A DNA stretch of 23,796 nt from Priapulus caudatus (GCF_000485595.1 NW_014577061.1:361034-384829), one strand, 5' to 3'. Positions 1 through 10,950 are shown, numbered from the stretch's first letter. The notes: a model not told the origin generated them from the letters alone. Numbers and translations: made by a program.

Positions 1-300
1 TCTTAGAGTGTCTTCCAGCGTTAGAAGCTTGCGTTTCTTCATGGGCAGAGCGACACAGATTGACATTTGCCTTTCTGGCATACGTGTCGACACGAATGTG
101 TTTTAAGATTGTGCTCCCTCGCTACTCTCGTGCACAGAGGTCCGTTTCGTTTCCTCAGATACTACCACTTTGGTGCACAGATTGGATACAATTCATCTCA
201 CGTTATTAATAGTCCAATTATGATAACTCCTGTTATAATGTTATTGCTATACGCGTGTTCTGATTACGCGGCGCCCTGCTAGCTTTAATCATAAGGGCAC
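1..300. other. No gene recognised
   Basis: Ordinary mixed-composition sequence. The 71-codon open frame at 67-282 shows no domain. Confidence 0.4.
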
Positions 301-480
301 CACGCAAGCACGGCACGGCATGCACACGCACACACCGCACACATACAACACGCACACGCACACATACACACGCACACGCACACACACGCATGCACACGCA
401 CAACATACACACGCACACCACACATAGCACACGCACACGCGACGCATGACAACGCCACACGTACCATTGCACACGCACGA
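301..480 (-). repeat. CA/CACG-rich microsatellite
   Basis: Degenerate ACACGCAC repeats. Cys/Val-rich open frames on the minus strand here are artefacts. Confidence 0.9.
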
Positions 481-883
481 GTGGCACACGTAGCCTGTGG
501 CCCGGTCGCCACCCAGGGCCCCGCCTGACTCTGCACCCCAACAGCACCGCGCTGAGCCTTGATTACTTTACCTTGCCGCCCAAAACCGGGGGAGAAAGAG
601 ATCGCATAACTGGTACCGAAACCGGCTTACATGTTTGCACTTCCCTGTTTGCGTAACCCCGGTGGGAAATGGCAAACTCCTAATTCCTTTGATCAAAACG
701 TTGCTAGCACTTTGTAAACTTCTATTCGTTGTTTAATTTAAAGGCAAAACTTAAAACCGCAAGTGCGAAAAACTAATTAAAGGCTAATGGGTTGCCCGTT
801 TGTTAAATCCCACAGCCGCACTCCGTACACCACAAACTATATAGACCCGCTGCTCGCCGAGGCCCATACTTAGTTATCGTGAA
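481..883. other. No gene recognised
   Basis: Mixed composition between two CA-rich microsatellites; nothing further seen. Confidence 0.45.
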
Positions 884-978
884 CGCACGCCACGCACACA
901 CACACACACATCACGTACAGACGCGCGTTGCAACACACTCCCGCACACCACGCACGCACGCACACAACGCGCGCACGC
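884..978 (-). repeat. CA/CGCA microsatellite
   Basis: ACGCACACACAC-type repeats with interruptions, similar to the tract at 301. Confidence 0.85.
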
Positions 979-1359
979 ATTACAAGCGTTTTGAGCTGCA
1001 TACGATATTAGCGTGGCGTTTAGTGTACTTCGGTTGAGCGGCGTGCGATAGCAATGTGCTTGTGATGAGTTATTACATGACAATCTTTAGCAAGACTTCC
1101 CGCCAAAGAGAATAAACGTTGATCCGTTATTAAGCATTATTTGAAATATACCCGGAGAAAAACCAGTCGCAGCCCTGTCGCTAGGGCCTCTAATGCAATG
1201 ACAAATTAAAGGAATTCTCTACAAGCTCTTCCTCGCCTTGTACTTGGCAATACTAAGCAAAACCGCGGGTTTTATCATCTTCTGCCATAGAATCCATATT
1301 TTCAACAAAAGCACATCTGCTTGAACTGTTAAGTCAAAATGGCGCTTATAATGTCTGAG
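979..1359. other. No gene recognised
   Basis: AT-moderate sequence leading into the 156-bp tandem repeat; no motif supported. Confidence 0.45.
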
Positions 1360-1670
1360 CCTCGATTTTCGCTGCCAGATATGTCACGTGATCGTTTTAG
1401 CGCGAATATTATTATCAGCCATGTCCGACTCGCTGAGAGTTAGTAATCTCTGAAAGGATTTGGCCGAATTTTATGAAAAATAAAAAAAGTTATAGGCCAT
1501 TTATATATCTGGAAGCCTCGATTTTCGTGCTCCAGATATGTCACGTGTTGTTTTAGGGGAATATTATGGGCTATCCATGTCCCAACTCCCTGAGGTGAGA
1601 ATCGCTTGAAAGTTTGAGCCGAATTTTATGAAAATAAAAAAAGTTTAGCCATTTATATATCAGAGCCTTC
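1360..1670 (+). repeat. 156-bp tandem direct repeat, two copies
   Basis: Copy 1 starts CCTCGATTTTCG at 1360 and copy 2 at 1516. Shared blocks include CCAGATATGTCACGTG, CCGAATTTTATGAAAA and CCATTTATATATC. A fragment of a third copy (AGCCTTCCGTTTTC) follows near 1663. The copies differ by substitutions and small indels, so the duplication is not recent. Confidence 0.85.
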
Positions 1671-4079
1671 CGTTTTCATGTGAAAAATGGGGTTGTTTCT
1701 AAACACCCCCTAAAATAGCCCGGTGCCAAGTTCAATGTTGCCAAAATATAGTTTCATGGTTTCCATATGGCTCCCTCCGACACATGTAGACCTAGCTGTT
1801 GCTTGTAGCCTGAATTTTCCACGGGGATATACATTTGCTCCCTGACGATACCCTGCTTGTTAAGCATTTGAAGCATCAACTAATCGAAAATGGCATCGGG
1901 GTATATATCAAGCCGCGTACGGAATTATGGTACGCGTATTGTTGTACTTATCATTAATTATCTGTTCTTGTGTCAACCAGAGAGAACGGAGTACGAGATG
2001 GGCGTTGCGCAAAAGGATGCAGTTGTTCCCGAACCGCCGAGAGCGGTTAAGCCGCGCCACTTCCGCCAGCGGACTGGGCCGCACCGCGACCGCGTGTGTT
2101 TGTATGTAGCATTTCGCGCTGCCCGCATACGAATTTCGCCGCGCCGAAGCACGAGGCTGGGCGCGAATCCGTTATAGCGGGAAGCGTAACACTCGCCAGT
2201 TTTTCGTCACACCTACACCGGCTCGCGCACGGCGGGCATTGCCTGCTGCCCTGCTTGCTTGTTGGCGCCTGCCGGCAGCGGGCGAGTATTTGTTGCTGCG
2301 GCTGCTTTGCCGCTGTATCTACAGATTAGCTACGTGTCAAACTGGCACGGCCACGCCAACCACGTGCTCGCCAGTATACGCAGGCCAGCGAATTTGTTTT
2401 TCGCAAACGTGGTATAACAGGAGCAAAGAACTATAGCCCGCCTTGTGATTGGTTGCTATTCGATTGCTTTGCCATTGACAACGGAACAAAACGCCCATTT
2501 TAGTGCGTTCGATTGTTCCCCAAGTTAACCTGTCGTCTACTCGGGCCCAGCCCCAAATAACGTTCGAGTTTGCGGCAGTTGCACGTGGTATTTTTTCGTT
2601 ACCCGCGCGTCAAAAAAAAACCCGGCGTGAGAATGAAAAAAATTGAAATGAATGTGAGCGGCTCGCGAGGTGCCACATTGGGCGGGGGGGGGAATGTATC
2701 CCACAATCCAATTGCAAACCATGCACCACTGCATGGCCGACGATATCATTGCGGGATCAGTGCTGCATGAATTGTAGCAGTGTGATGACTCGCGTGTGTT
2801 TGCTCAAGGACGGCGTGAGTGCATAGGATGATCTTTATTTACTGGACATGCTAGATTTCAGATTCATTTTATATTTGCACTTTTCATCATTTGCCTACAG
2901 ATTTAATTTCAGATAGAAGTAAAAAAGGGAGAGAAATAAATAAATTCTATTATAGAAGTCTATCTCTCTATCCTTCATCCGCCTCAATTCTTAGTTTCCA
3001 TTAATAATAAGATTGCAATTGCATATTCTTTTTTCTTGTCACTGGCATCCATGATAATTACTGGGGATTAACCAAAACCCGTTCGTTTATCTTCCCTAAC
3101 CCGAGAATTGTGGTGGGCATTCGATTTCGCTTACTAGGTTAACCCAGGTGGTTGGGCGGAACGCAAATCCGAACGCAACTATTTGTAAATTGTATTGTAA
3201 TGACCGCTAGATATAAGCTACGTACTTTCTGATGTATTTCGATGAAACATAATCTTTTCCTCATTAATTATAACATATAATATCACTATATTGCAATCTC
3301 TTTTCTGCAATGCTGTTATTTTCATCTCAATGTAAAGTTATGAGAGGGTCTGGGCTCTCGTAATATTGCATTACCGTCGTAGTACACGCACTCGTAGTGC
3401 TTCGTCGACCAGGATCGATGGAATGAGCGAAGGGCTACGACAGACTACTGTACAGCTAACGAGCGTTACTTATAGTGACTAGGGCCTACGACAGGTTCTA
3501 GAAGCCACTAATACGTACTCGTAAGCTCCGTTTGACGTCAGTAGTAGTATTAAACTAGTTACGCTTAGTTTAGTCGTAGTAGTAAGCAGCCTAGTGTTTA
3601 ACCCCTGCAGTCAAGCTGAAACGCTGAAACTAATCAGACGCACGGCACGAACAATAAACAGAAATTCGGGCAGCATATAACTCATTAAAAAAAAGCTAAT
3701 TCTTTATAGCCTAGAGTTACGACGGTGACCCTCGCATAACTAAGATTAAGATGAAAATACAGATTTGCACAAAGAATTGGCAATTATAGTAATATTACTA
3801 TGTCTATATATAATGAGTAAAATATGTGTCTTTCATGTGAAAATACATCAGAAACTTATACATCCTAGACTAGCGTCCATAAATCCAAAAACCAACATTT
3901 ACAAACGGTGTTTGTTCTCTTGCTGTTTGAAGGTTTTCTTCAGCCAAAGGCAAATCAGTGAAGAAAACGGATGATATTTGGGTTAATTCACTGCAAACTC
4001 ATGTTAATTGTTTTTAAAGAAAAACATACTAAAAACTTTACTTTAACCTCACTATACAGAAATTTTTGGTAGGATAATT
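1671..4079. other. Gene-free stretch
   Basis: A CpG-rich patch at about 2000-2430, with overlapping open frames 1890-2177 and 2096-2329 that match nothing I know, passes into AT-rich sequence. A CCAAT-type motif (ATTGG) lies near 2450. At 3355-3600 CGTAGT-like words are unusually frequent. No exon or transposon end could be supported. Confidence 0.4.
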
Positions 4080-4945
4080 GGGGATTTTGCTACAAGTCAT
4101 GGAGGCTGACCATCTTTGCCAAATTCCAGCCAATCAGAAGGCGCCTAAATCCTTCCGTTTGGGAAAAAAACATTCGCCGGCGGCCACGACCAGCCGACGA
4201 CGCTGCCGTTGCCACGGGCAGCCGCAGGCGGTCAGAGAGGTTGTGAAAAACATTAGGCCGCAAGCCAGGGCGCCCGATAACGGCGCCATGGCATCTGCAG
4301 ATAGCATGTAGAGGCCCGCGCCACCCCGACGTGCAGCGCCGTACGACACTTTTCGTAAAAAGCTATGTTGATATACACAACGCGATATACATCCGGCCAC
4401 TAGGCGCCCGTCATCGCGTTAGCGGCTCAACGACGCGACGCGTCCCGTCATCGTGATTGACATGCATTTCTGAGATCTTCTCTGTAGGAGTCACTGGTCT
4501 TAGCCATGAGGCGGCCAGCCCCAAAAAAGTTTAGGGGCGCGTTTGCTGAAGATGCCTCTGCCCGTCCATCGCCGAAAATGTCGCGTTGGATTGCGCCCAG
4601 TTTCTCGCGATAGTGCGTTTTACAGACCCCTGTCTCACATATCTTCTCTAATGTGGACAAAAAAGGGGCGGCGTATTCGCGTTGCAACCGGGCGCCGGGC
4701 TCGGACGCCGCAAAAGTCCGTCCAGAGGGAGAGACCGGATACTAGAGAGGCGATAGCGCAAGGGAAGCACTTGATCCTGACGCGTAATGTGAGCGCGGAT
4801 GGTTCGCGCGCAGTTCGCGGCGAGGCGCACGCACCGCGGGAACGTGCTACGATTAGTATTCGGGGGATGGCAGCTGTGCATCGTGCGCCAAATCCCATAG
4901 GCCCGGCGCACGGCATGCATGCGCTCCAGCAAACAGTGTTCAATT
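4080..4945. other. CpG-rich, gene-free stretch
   Basis: CpG-dense sequence with a CCAAT box at about 4132. Overlapping open frames exist on both strands (4543-4947 plus, 4648-5067 minus), none resembling a known family. It could be a CpG-island promoter or a first exon with 5' UTR, but no evidence decides. Confidence 0.35.
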
Positions 4946-5393
4946 AGGGGAAGGGGGCTTTTTTGGGGGGGGGGGGTGCAGATTTCGTGCGGGAGCGGGG
5001 GAGTATGCGCCGGCCATTTGGGCGCGGCATTTCTGGGGGAGACTTGGGGATTGGCGGGCGGTGGCACTTGCCTCTATGGGGGAAAGTTTGGCGCGTTGGG
5101 GGAATTGTGGCGCGGATTGCCCCCTTATTTTTTGGAGGGTGGAACCATTTAAGGGTTTAGCGGGAGGGGAAAAGTGGGGTGGGGGCGATTTGGGAGGGGG
5201 TGTGACCTCCTGTTGGGCACGAATTTCGGAGGTTGCCATTGTCCCCTGAAGGGGGGGCCTCATTTCTAGGAGGGTGGCCATATTTGGGGGGCATTTAGGG
5301 TTTTGGGAGGACGGGAATTTGGGGGGAAGGGTCGTGACCCCCTGGGGCGGGGCGGGGTGATGTGCGAGCGGCCATGTTGTAGGAGGGGGCGCA
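4946..5393 (+). repeat. G-rich tract, about 450 bp
   Basis: The plus strand is loaded with G3-G12 runs, for example after 4965 and GGGGCGGGGCGGGG at 5344-5357, so G-quadruplexes are likely. A Gly/Trp-rich frame on plus and a Pro-rich frame on minus are composition artefacts. Its start adjoins a CpG-rich region. Confidence 0.8.
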
Positions 5394-6284
5394 GGAAGGA
5401 GGAAGCGAGGGATTTTGGGTTTTGCAGCTCTGATCAAAATTCTCCAGTATTTGTTCTGATCATGCCATCATATCACAACGCGCTGTCGGAAGGTGGGTTG
5501 TCTCGTAGCGTCAGCGTGCGCTGCGTCGTGCGTCTTTTTGTCGTAGCACTAATGCTGTAAACGTCCTACACTACGCATGCCGCTGCCAGCCACACACAAG
5601 TACAAACAGTCACCCTATCCCTAAAAGTACAACAGTCACCTAACCCTAACGAAGATTTTGTCGTCGAATGGCCGCCATCTATCGGACGCATACTGTGCCT
5701 AGACTCTTCTGACACGTTCTACAGGCCATAGCGTTGCGTCATATGATGAGCCAACCGGGCGGAACACAGGAGGAACGAGACGCGGATGTGGGGGACGGCA
5801 GTCAAACCCGGGCGGTGGGTTATAGGTTAGGCTGCGACATACGGGGAACTTTCCCACATCCGAAACTTTCTTACCTAACCAAAACCAGCTGTGCCGGTGA
5901 AAACCAAACAGCCTGTCTCTGTCAGCTTACACACGCCAAATACCCCATTTTCAAAACGAAAAAGCATATTATTTCCTTGCCATGTATGCCAAAACTTGTG
6001 AAGTAGTAGGTTGTCACAAATCATATATATCTGCACAGCATAAACAAAGATATTTTTGGAGCTGCCAAAATGGAATTAAATGAGTCCAGAGAGGGCATGT
6101 GATTAAGTAATAAGGGGCCTTGAACTGCAGCTTAAATGTAAATGAGTAATAATGAGTAAATGTAAATGGTACGCTAAACTGGAGTCCGTCAAAAATTTGC
6201 TCGACACATGCATCCATCATCGTATCGAATGGTTCCAAAGTGGAGCTTTGCCTGAAATAGAATTGAGAGATATGGCCGGGCGAG
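5394..6284. other. Mixed sequence, no gene recognised
   Basis: It contains a short tandem pair at 5599-5651 (listed separately) and an unremarkable open frame at 5734-6006 without domain resemblance. Confidence 0.45.
5599..5651 (+). repeat. Short tandem pair with telomere-like ends
   Basis: AAGTACAAACAGTCACC followed by CTATCCCT, then AAAGTACAACAGTCACC followed by TAACCCTAAC. The spacers resemble degenerate CCCTAA repeats. Confidence 0.7.
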
Positions 6285-6355
6285 TCCTGTCAAAATTGCT
6301 CCACTATTTGTTCGATCATTTCGCCCAGGTAACTGATCTATTTTATAAACTGCCG
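6285..6355 (+). repeat. Anchor repeat, copy 1
   Basis: It contains CAAAATTGCTCCACTATTTG and CTATTTTATAAACTG. A related copy lies at 6915-6990, and a weaker match (TCCAGTATTTGTTCTGATCA) at 5442-5461. The copies sit at the edges of the GT-rich and G-rich tracts. An open frame at 6152-6601 crosses it but shows no recognisable domain. Confidence 0.6.
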
Positions 6356-7690
6356 TGTGTTGTGCTACGTGCCGTGCGTGTGCGTTGCGCCCGTGTGAAG
6401 TGTGTCACTGACTGTGTGGAGTGCGCGTGGTGGCTTCGTGCGTGGCCTGTTGTGCTGTGCAGTGCGTTGCGTGCGTGTGCGCGCGGTGCGTGTTTGTGGT
6501 GTCCTTTGTCGGTGTGCGTGTCAGTGTGGCCACTGTATGGCGCGAGTGCCCGGCGTTGTGAGACCGTGGTTTGGTGTCCGTTTGTGTGCGTATGGGTCTG
6601 AGTGTGTCACTGTGTGTACGTGTGCGTCAGTGCCGTGTGCCGTTGTGCGTGTTGCCGCATCGTGCGTGTGCGTGCGTGGTTTGTGTGTTGCCATGATGCG
6701 TGACTGCGTGTTGCGTGTGCGTCCGAGTGGTGTCACTGCGTGTGCGTGTTCGTCTGTGCGTCCGCCGTCGGCCGCGCGCGTGCCTCGTCGTGCGCGCGTG
6801 CGGTTTTGTGTCCTTGGTGTCGTGCGTATGCCCGTGCGTGTGTGCGTAGTACGTGTGGTCACTGTGTGTGGCGAGTGCGTGTGCCGATGTCCAGGTGCGT
6901 CTGTGTGCCGGGGTCGTGTGCATGGAAATTCGTCCACTATTTGTTTCTGATGATTTCGTCAACAAGCAACTACTATTTTATAACTGGTTGTGCGTGCGTG
7001 CCATGCGTGTTTGTGCTGTCCTTGTGTGTGTGCGTGTGCGTGTTGTGCCGTGTTGCGTGTGCGTGCTGCGTGTCAGTGTGATCACTGTGCTAGTGCGAGT
7101 GGCCGGTGGCCTGTGTGCACCTGTGTGTGCGTGTTGTGTGCGTGTGCGTGTGGCGTGTGAGTGTGTACTGTGTTACGTGTACGTTGTGCAGTGTGCATTG
7201 GGAGTGCGGTGCTGCCGTGTCGATGTGCTTTGTGCTGCGTGTTACGTGTGCCGTGTTGCGTGTGCGTGTTGCGTCCGAGTGTCACTGCTGTGCGCTTGTG
7301 CGTCGAGTTGCGTCACTGCGTGTGCGTGTGCCTGTGAGCGTGTGCGGTGCGCTGCTTGCGTGCGGTGTGAGCGCCTGCGTGTTGTGCTGTGTCTTGTGTG
7401 TGCGCGTGTGTTGTGGCGTTGTGCGTATGGGGCGGACCCCATCTGGTGCGTGTGTGCGTGTGAGTGTGTCACTGTGTGTGCGGAGGTGCCGTGGCGTGTG
7501 TGCTGCGTCTGGCAAGATGGTCTGTGTGTGCGTGCGTGCTGTGGTGTGCGCGCTTGCGTCGTGCGCGCTGTGCGTGATTTGTGTGTCGTGCCTGTGTGTG
7601 CGTCTCCCAAGACCCGAGTGTGTGTGCCTGTGCGTGTGCGTATGCGTCGCGCGTGTGCGTGTGAGTGTGTAACTGTGTGCCGAGTATCAG
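6345..7690 (+). repeat. 1.3-kb GT/GTGCGT-rich degenerate satellite
   Basis: Dense TGTGCGTG-type sequence with scattered unique islands. TCACTG recurs exactly at 6405, 6607, 6733, 6859, 7082, 7282, 7313 and 7469, giving a loose higher-order pattern (two steps of 126). Long open frames occur on both strands (Cys/Val/Arg-rich on plus; Thr/His/Arg-rich on minus) because the repeat lacks stop codons. They are not believed to be genes. Confidence 0.85.
6915..6990 (+). repeat. Anchor repeat, copy 2
   Basis: It contains TCCACTATTTGTTTCTGATG and TACTATTTTATAACTGG, matching copy 1, and is embedded in the GT-rich satellite. Confidence 0.6.
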
Positions 7691-7701
7691 CACTGGATGT
7701 G

Positions 7702-7723
7702 CTGCCACCTATGGAGGTGGCAG
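7702..7723. other. Perfect 9-bp hairpin at the end of the GT-rich satellite
   Basis: CTGCCACCT (7702-7710) and AGGTGGCAG (7715-7723) pair around an ATGG loop. An AATAAA follows at 7730. No transcript is known, so this is only a structural observation. Confidence 0.5.
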
Positions 7724-8839
7724 GCGACAAAATAAACATGGCTTGCGTTTCTGTATAACTCAAGCTGCTTTCGTCTAACCCACAGAATAGATAGAAGTAT
7801 GGAAATCAGACTCTTAATTCTATTATCTGGTGGTCTACCCGTATTGATACAAGGCGGTATGTTACCGCTCCGCTTTCACATACAATATCTACCGCCTGTA
7901 CCGCGTGAGCTAAACCCTGGCGTTTCGCAAGCCTCTGTTATCGATCAGGGCAACTTGAATAACTGGAAAATGGACGTCAGGCAAAGCCTGGCTCGCTGAT
8001 TGCGCTGCATTGCGCCGTTACAGCTCCCCCCACCCCCCTCTGATTGGGCGCAAACTGATTCGTTGTTTCGTGAGCGGGCTTGAAGAAGGCAATGCGATAC
8101 ATGCGCGTGAAGTGGAGATGAAGCGCGAAACCGAACCGCTAAATGCTATCATACATGCGTTAGGCTTCTCGTCCTAACTTCATTATTTGTACCCACACAG
8201 CATAAACATTCCTGACTCAACACATATATTTTGTAATATAGTTGACTAATCCGCTGCGTCAATAAAACTCAATATTCACAGACTATAGCTAAGACGGTGT
8301 CTTATAAGGTATATCTAGAAATTCTAATTATCTGTAATCACTTACAGCGCGCAATATATTTGCTGCATTATTGACTCTATCGTGCGTCATATAAACTCAA
8401 CATTTCACAGAGAGGTATGGGCCTGCGTGTCTATATTCAAACTTGGTACTGGGAATCATTTGCACTAATAATATTCTAGATATATTTCCCAGATATAGCG
8501 TTCTTCAAGTTTCGACAGAGCATAAAATAGTTACTAGATTTCTCACGCGCAAGTGTTGCATGTTCATATACGTGGTTGCAAACTAATAAAATTCGTTAGG
8601 ACGGCAAGTCAGAGTAGTGACTCACTGACTTCCTGTGCACACGACAGGGGGGGGGAGACTGTACTTAGGGATTGTTTAAGTTATATGTAATGTCATCCAA
8701 TATCAATGTAAACTAATACAAGATACAATCTTGTGAAGCTAACAGCTTAAAAGTTAGGGAAAACACGACTTGGTTGCGGTGATCTAGTGAATTTGCTGCC
8801 CTTTGTTCTGTGAAAAATACCGCAGTTAAACGATATTCA

Positions 8840-8840
<1 letters not shown>
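7724..8840. other. Gene-free stretch
   Basis: Mixed then AT-rich sequence with C and G homopolymers near 8030 and 8650. The open frame at 7799-7999 has no recognisable domain. Confidence 0.45.
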
Positions 8841-8870
<30 letters not shown>

Positions 8871-8939
8871 TGTATGTATGTATGTATGTATGTATGTATG
8901 TATGTATCTATGTATGTATGTATGTATGTATGTATGTAT
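8841..8939 (+). repeat. (TATG)n microsatellite
   Basis: About 24 tetranucleotide units, with a single TATC variant near 8905. The Met-Tyr-Val-Cys frame through it is an artefact. Confidence 0.97.
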
Positions 8940-9142
8940 CGTACTCTATGGCCGGCCAAAAACCGCCCAAGCGATCTGGATGCAATTTTCAGAGGCCGAT
9001 TTCCTATACCCGGGGAGTGTTCCTAGACGAACAAAAATTCAAAAAAGTTAAAAAGTTAAACATTTATAAAAATTCTATTCATCAATAGGTGCGTACACGC
9101 CGTGCATCACGTATGTGTCAATCCATTGTGCATAACATAATT

Positions 9143-9222
9143 GGAGCAATGGCTTAATGGCTCGAACCCCCGCCAAACTGGTTACTGCTAATTACTGGTT
9201 CGAGTCCCAGCTGGGGAACATT
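9143..9222 (+). repeat. tRNA-like / SINE-type unit
   Basis: A-box TGGCTTAATGG at 9150-9160 and B-box GGTTCGAGTCC at 9197-9207 both fit the Pol III consensus and start 47 bases apart. The acceptor ends do not pair, so this is a tRNA-derived SINE head or tRNA pseudogene, not a tRNA gene. T runs follow from about 9230. Confidence 0.5.
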
Positions 9223-9377
9223 TTCGCCCCTTTTTCCCTTTTTCCCCTTTACTTACCTCTTTAGTATGTATTATTTTTAATTTATGAATTTATTGAATTT
9301 ATTCTTTCTTTTTTTTAAAATTTTATTTAAAAAAAAAAGTTTTTTATCTTTTCATTTATTATTATTTTTTACTGTTT
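9223..9377. other. T/A-rich tract
   Basis: Homopolymeric T and A runs, possibly the tail of the SINE-type unit before it. No gene. Confidence 0.5.
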
Positions 9378-9529
9378 GGGATGGGATAGGATGGGATGGG
9401 ATGGGATGGCATGGCATGGCATGGCATGGGATGGGATGCGGTGCGATGACATGGCATGGGATGTCATGGGATGCGATGGGATGGCATGGATGGATGGATG
9501 CATGGATCGATACATGGATAGATAGATAG
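9378..9529 (+). repeat. Compound GGGAT/GGCAT/GGAT/GATA microsatellite
   Basis: Blocks of GGGAT and GGCAT pentamers pass into GGAT and then GATA tetramers. The change of unit suggests stepwise mutation of one ancestral array. Frames rich in Trp-His-Gly-Met here are artefacts. Confidence 0.95.
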
Positions 9530-9715
9530 TTAGATTTTTTTGGGTATTTTCCTTTCAACCAAGCGGTCACCAACTGAGTAACGCCACTGATTTCCCCGGG
9601 CAACGCCGGGTTTCCCGCTAGTATTTCATAAAGCGTGATGCTGAGTCCCTGCTCTGTTGAAAATTGATACAGGAAAGTGTTTGGAATTGAAAAGTCTTCT
9701 TCTCGAGTCACTACA
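9530..9715 (-). mobile_element. Probable 3' UTR of the LINE
   Basis: This follows the LINE stop on the minus strand and ends at a GATA/GGATG simple repeat that may be its 3' tail. It contains CCCGGGCAACGCCGGG (9595-9610), a GC hairpin motif. The open frame here on the minus strand runs into the microsatellite and is not considered a gene. Confidence 0.4.
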
Positions 9716-10845
9716 CTACTCTTGACCTAGCCACTCCAGCACACAGGACCTGGCACAGTGGTTGAAAGCCTCAAGGTCTCCAGGTCTACAGGGCTCTGGT
9801 AATAGGGGGCATTCCAGGAGATGTTCCATAGTCTGGTCCTCCCCGCAGTTACTTTCGCTTGGCCCATCTTCGATGTATCCCCATTTATGCATGAATGCTC
9901 TGCCTCGACCAACCTTTGTCTTGAGGCGATTTATGGATAGCCAGGTAGGCCATGCCTCATTGGCTCTGGGTGGGAGGGATTCCTGGGGACTGAGTAAAAG
10001 CTAATGTTGGCTTGCCTGGAGATGTTTTGATCATAGGGCGATCCTGTAGTTTTGGGGGATTGCCATCCAGGGGTTGGACTGCATGTATGAAACTGTGCCT
10101 GGACTTTAGTCGCTTCTGTGCTGGTTCATGTTGGAAAAAGGGGGGGCAAGGGTTATTTTCTTGATTCAATTTCTCTACTTGGAATGAAGCCATTCGCCTA
10201 ACGTGTGGAGGAGCAATGTCACAGAGCAGGTAGAGGTCATTTACTCTGCTTGGTCTCAAACATCTAGAAATGGCTTTGCAGGCAGTGTTCAGGACTTGTC
10301 ACGTGTTCAGGTCAATTTTTGTAGCATGGGGCGACCTACTCCAGACAGGGCACTCATACTCAGCCGCAGAGGAGCACAGGACGATGGCAGTGGTCCTGAT
10401 TGTCCCGGCGTCTGTTCCCTATTTAGTATTGGTCAGTTTCTTCAGATTTCTGGCACCCACCTTGGCCTTTGTATTAGTAATGTGATCCTTGTCAATTAGA
10501 GAGCAGTCTAAAGTAACACCCATGTAGACGGGGTTATGGGTATGTATCAGCCATTTCTCATACCATTTGACTTTCAATTGACGATTTGCAACCCTGTTCT
10601 TTAGATGGAAGACACTTATTGGTGTTTTTCCCGGGATTGGCACATAGATGGTTTGCTGTGTAGTAGGTGGTTAGGCTTGCGAGAGCGTCAGTGAGGGACT
10701 GTTCGACTTCTTCAAAGTACTGTTTCTGTGAAGCAATGCAGACGTCATCTGCATATAGGAAACTCCTGGTGTAGGGGTGGGTGTACTGGCTGGGCATTTG
10801 TGTGTACATTAAAGAGCAGAGAAGCCAGAACGCTGCCTTGGTCAA
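9716..10845 (-). mobile_element. Decayed jockey/CR1-like LINE, 5'-truncated, reverse transcriptase 3' half
   Basis: Read on the minus strand, it shows reverse transcriptase motifs in order: GSVLASLLFNVHTNAQP, then FLYADDVCIAS (the YADD catalytic box at 10755-10744), VEQSLTDALASLTTYY, FHLKNRVANRQLKVKW, PVYMGVTLD, and near the end CGEDQTMEHLLECPLL and CVLEWLGQE with a TAG at 9718-9716. At least three frameshifts and many stops separate these pieces, so it is dead. The 5' part, including endonuclease, is absent. It lies antisense to PEDS1, just upstream of an exon, and is probably intronic. Confidence 0.85.
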
Positions 10846-10854
10846 GCTAAGTGA

Positions 10855-10950
10855 AGGTGTCTGTATGTTTTTGTGTAGGGTGTGTATGCGTGTGTGTGCA
10901 TGCGTGCGTGCATGCGTATGTATGTGCGTGAGTGTGCGCGTGTACGGGCT
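10855..10950 (+). repeat. GT-rich microsatellite
   Basis: Degenerate TG/TGCG repeats between the truncated LINE and the first PEDS1 exon seen; the LINE homology stops where they begin. Confidence 0.85.

Noticed and set aside
3355-3600. CGTAGT-rich stretch as a possible tandem or inverted repeat
   Set aside because: Words recur, but no consistent period or paired arms could be established by eye.
4543-5067. Opposed frames of 134 and 139 codons in CpG-rich DNA
   Set aside because: GC-rich DNA lowers stop frequency on both strands; neither protein resembles a family I know and neither has supporting splice structure.
4940-5437. 165-codon Pro-rich frame on the minus strand
   Set aside because: Composition artefact of the G-rich tract.
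6152-6330. Protein-like frame LESVKNLLDTCIHHRIEW ending at a GTAACT donor-like site
   Set aside because: It contains a repeated anchor sequence and matches neither the missing PEDS1 N-terminus nor another family I can name.
7730-7735. AATAAA after the 7702 hairpin as a histone-like 3' end
   Set aside because: The stem-loop sequence is not the histone type and no upstream gene exists.
6853-7763. Overlapping long open frames (301 codons plus, 173 codons minus), Cys/Val-rich or Thr/His-rich
   Set aside because: They arise from stop-free GT/CA repeats on both strands; no domain, no conserved start, no codon signature.
9143-9222. Functional tRNA gene
   Set aside because: A and B boxes fit, but acceptor ends and T arm do not pair; treated as a SINE-type unit.
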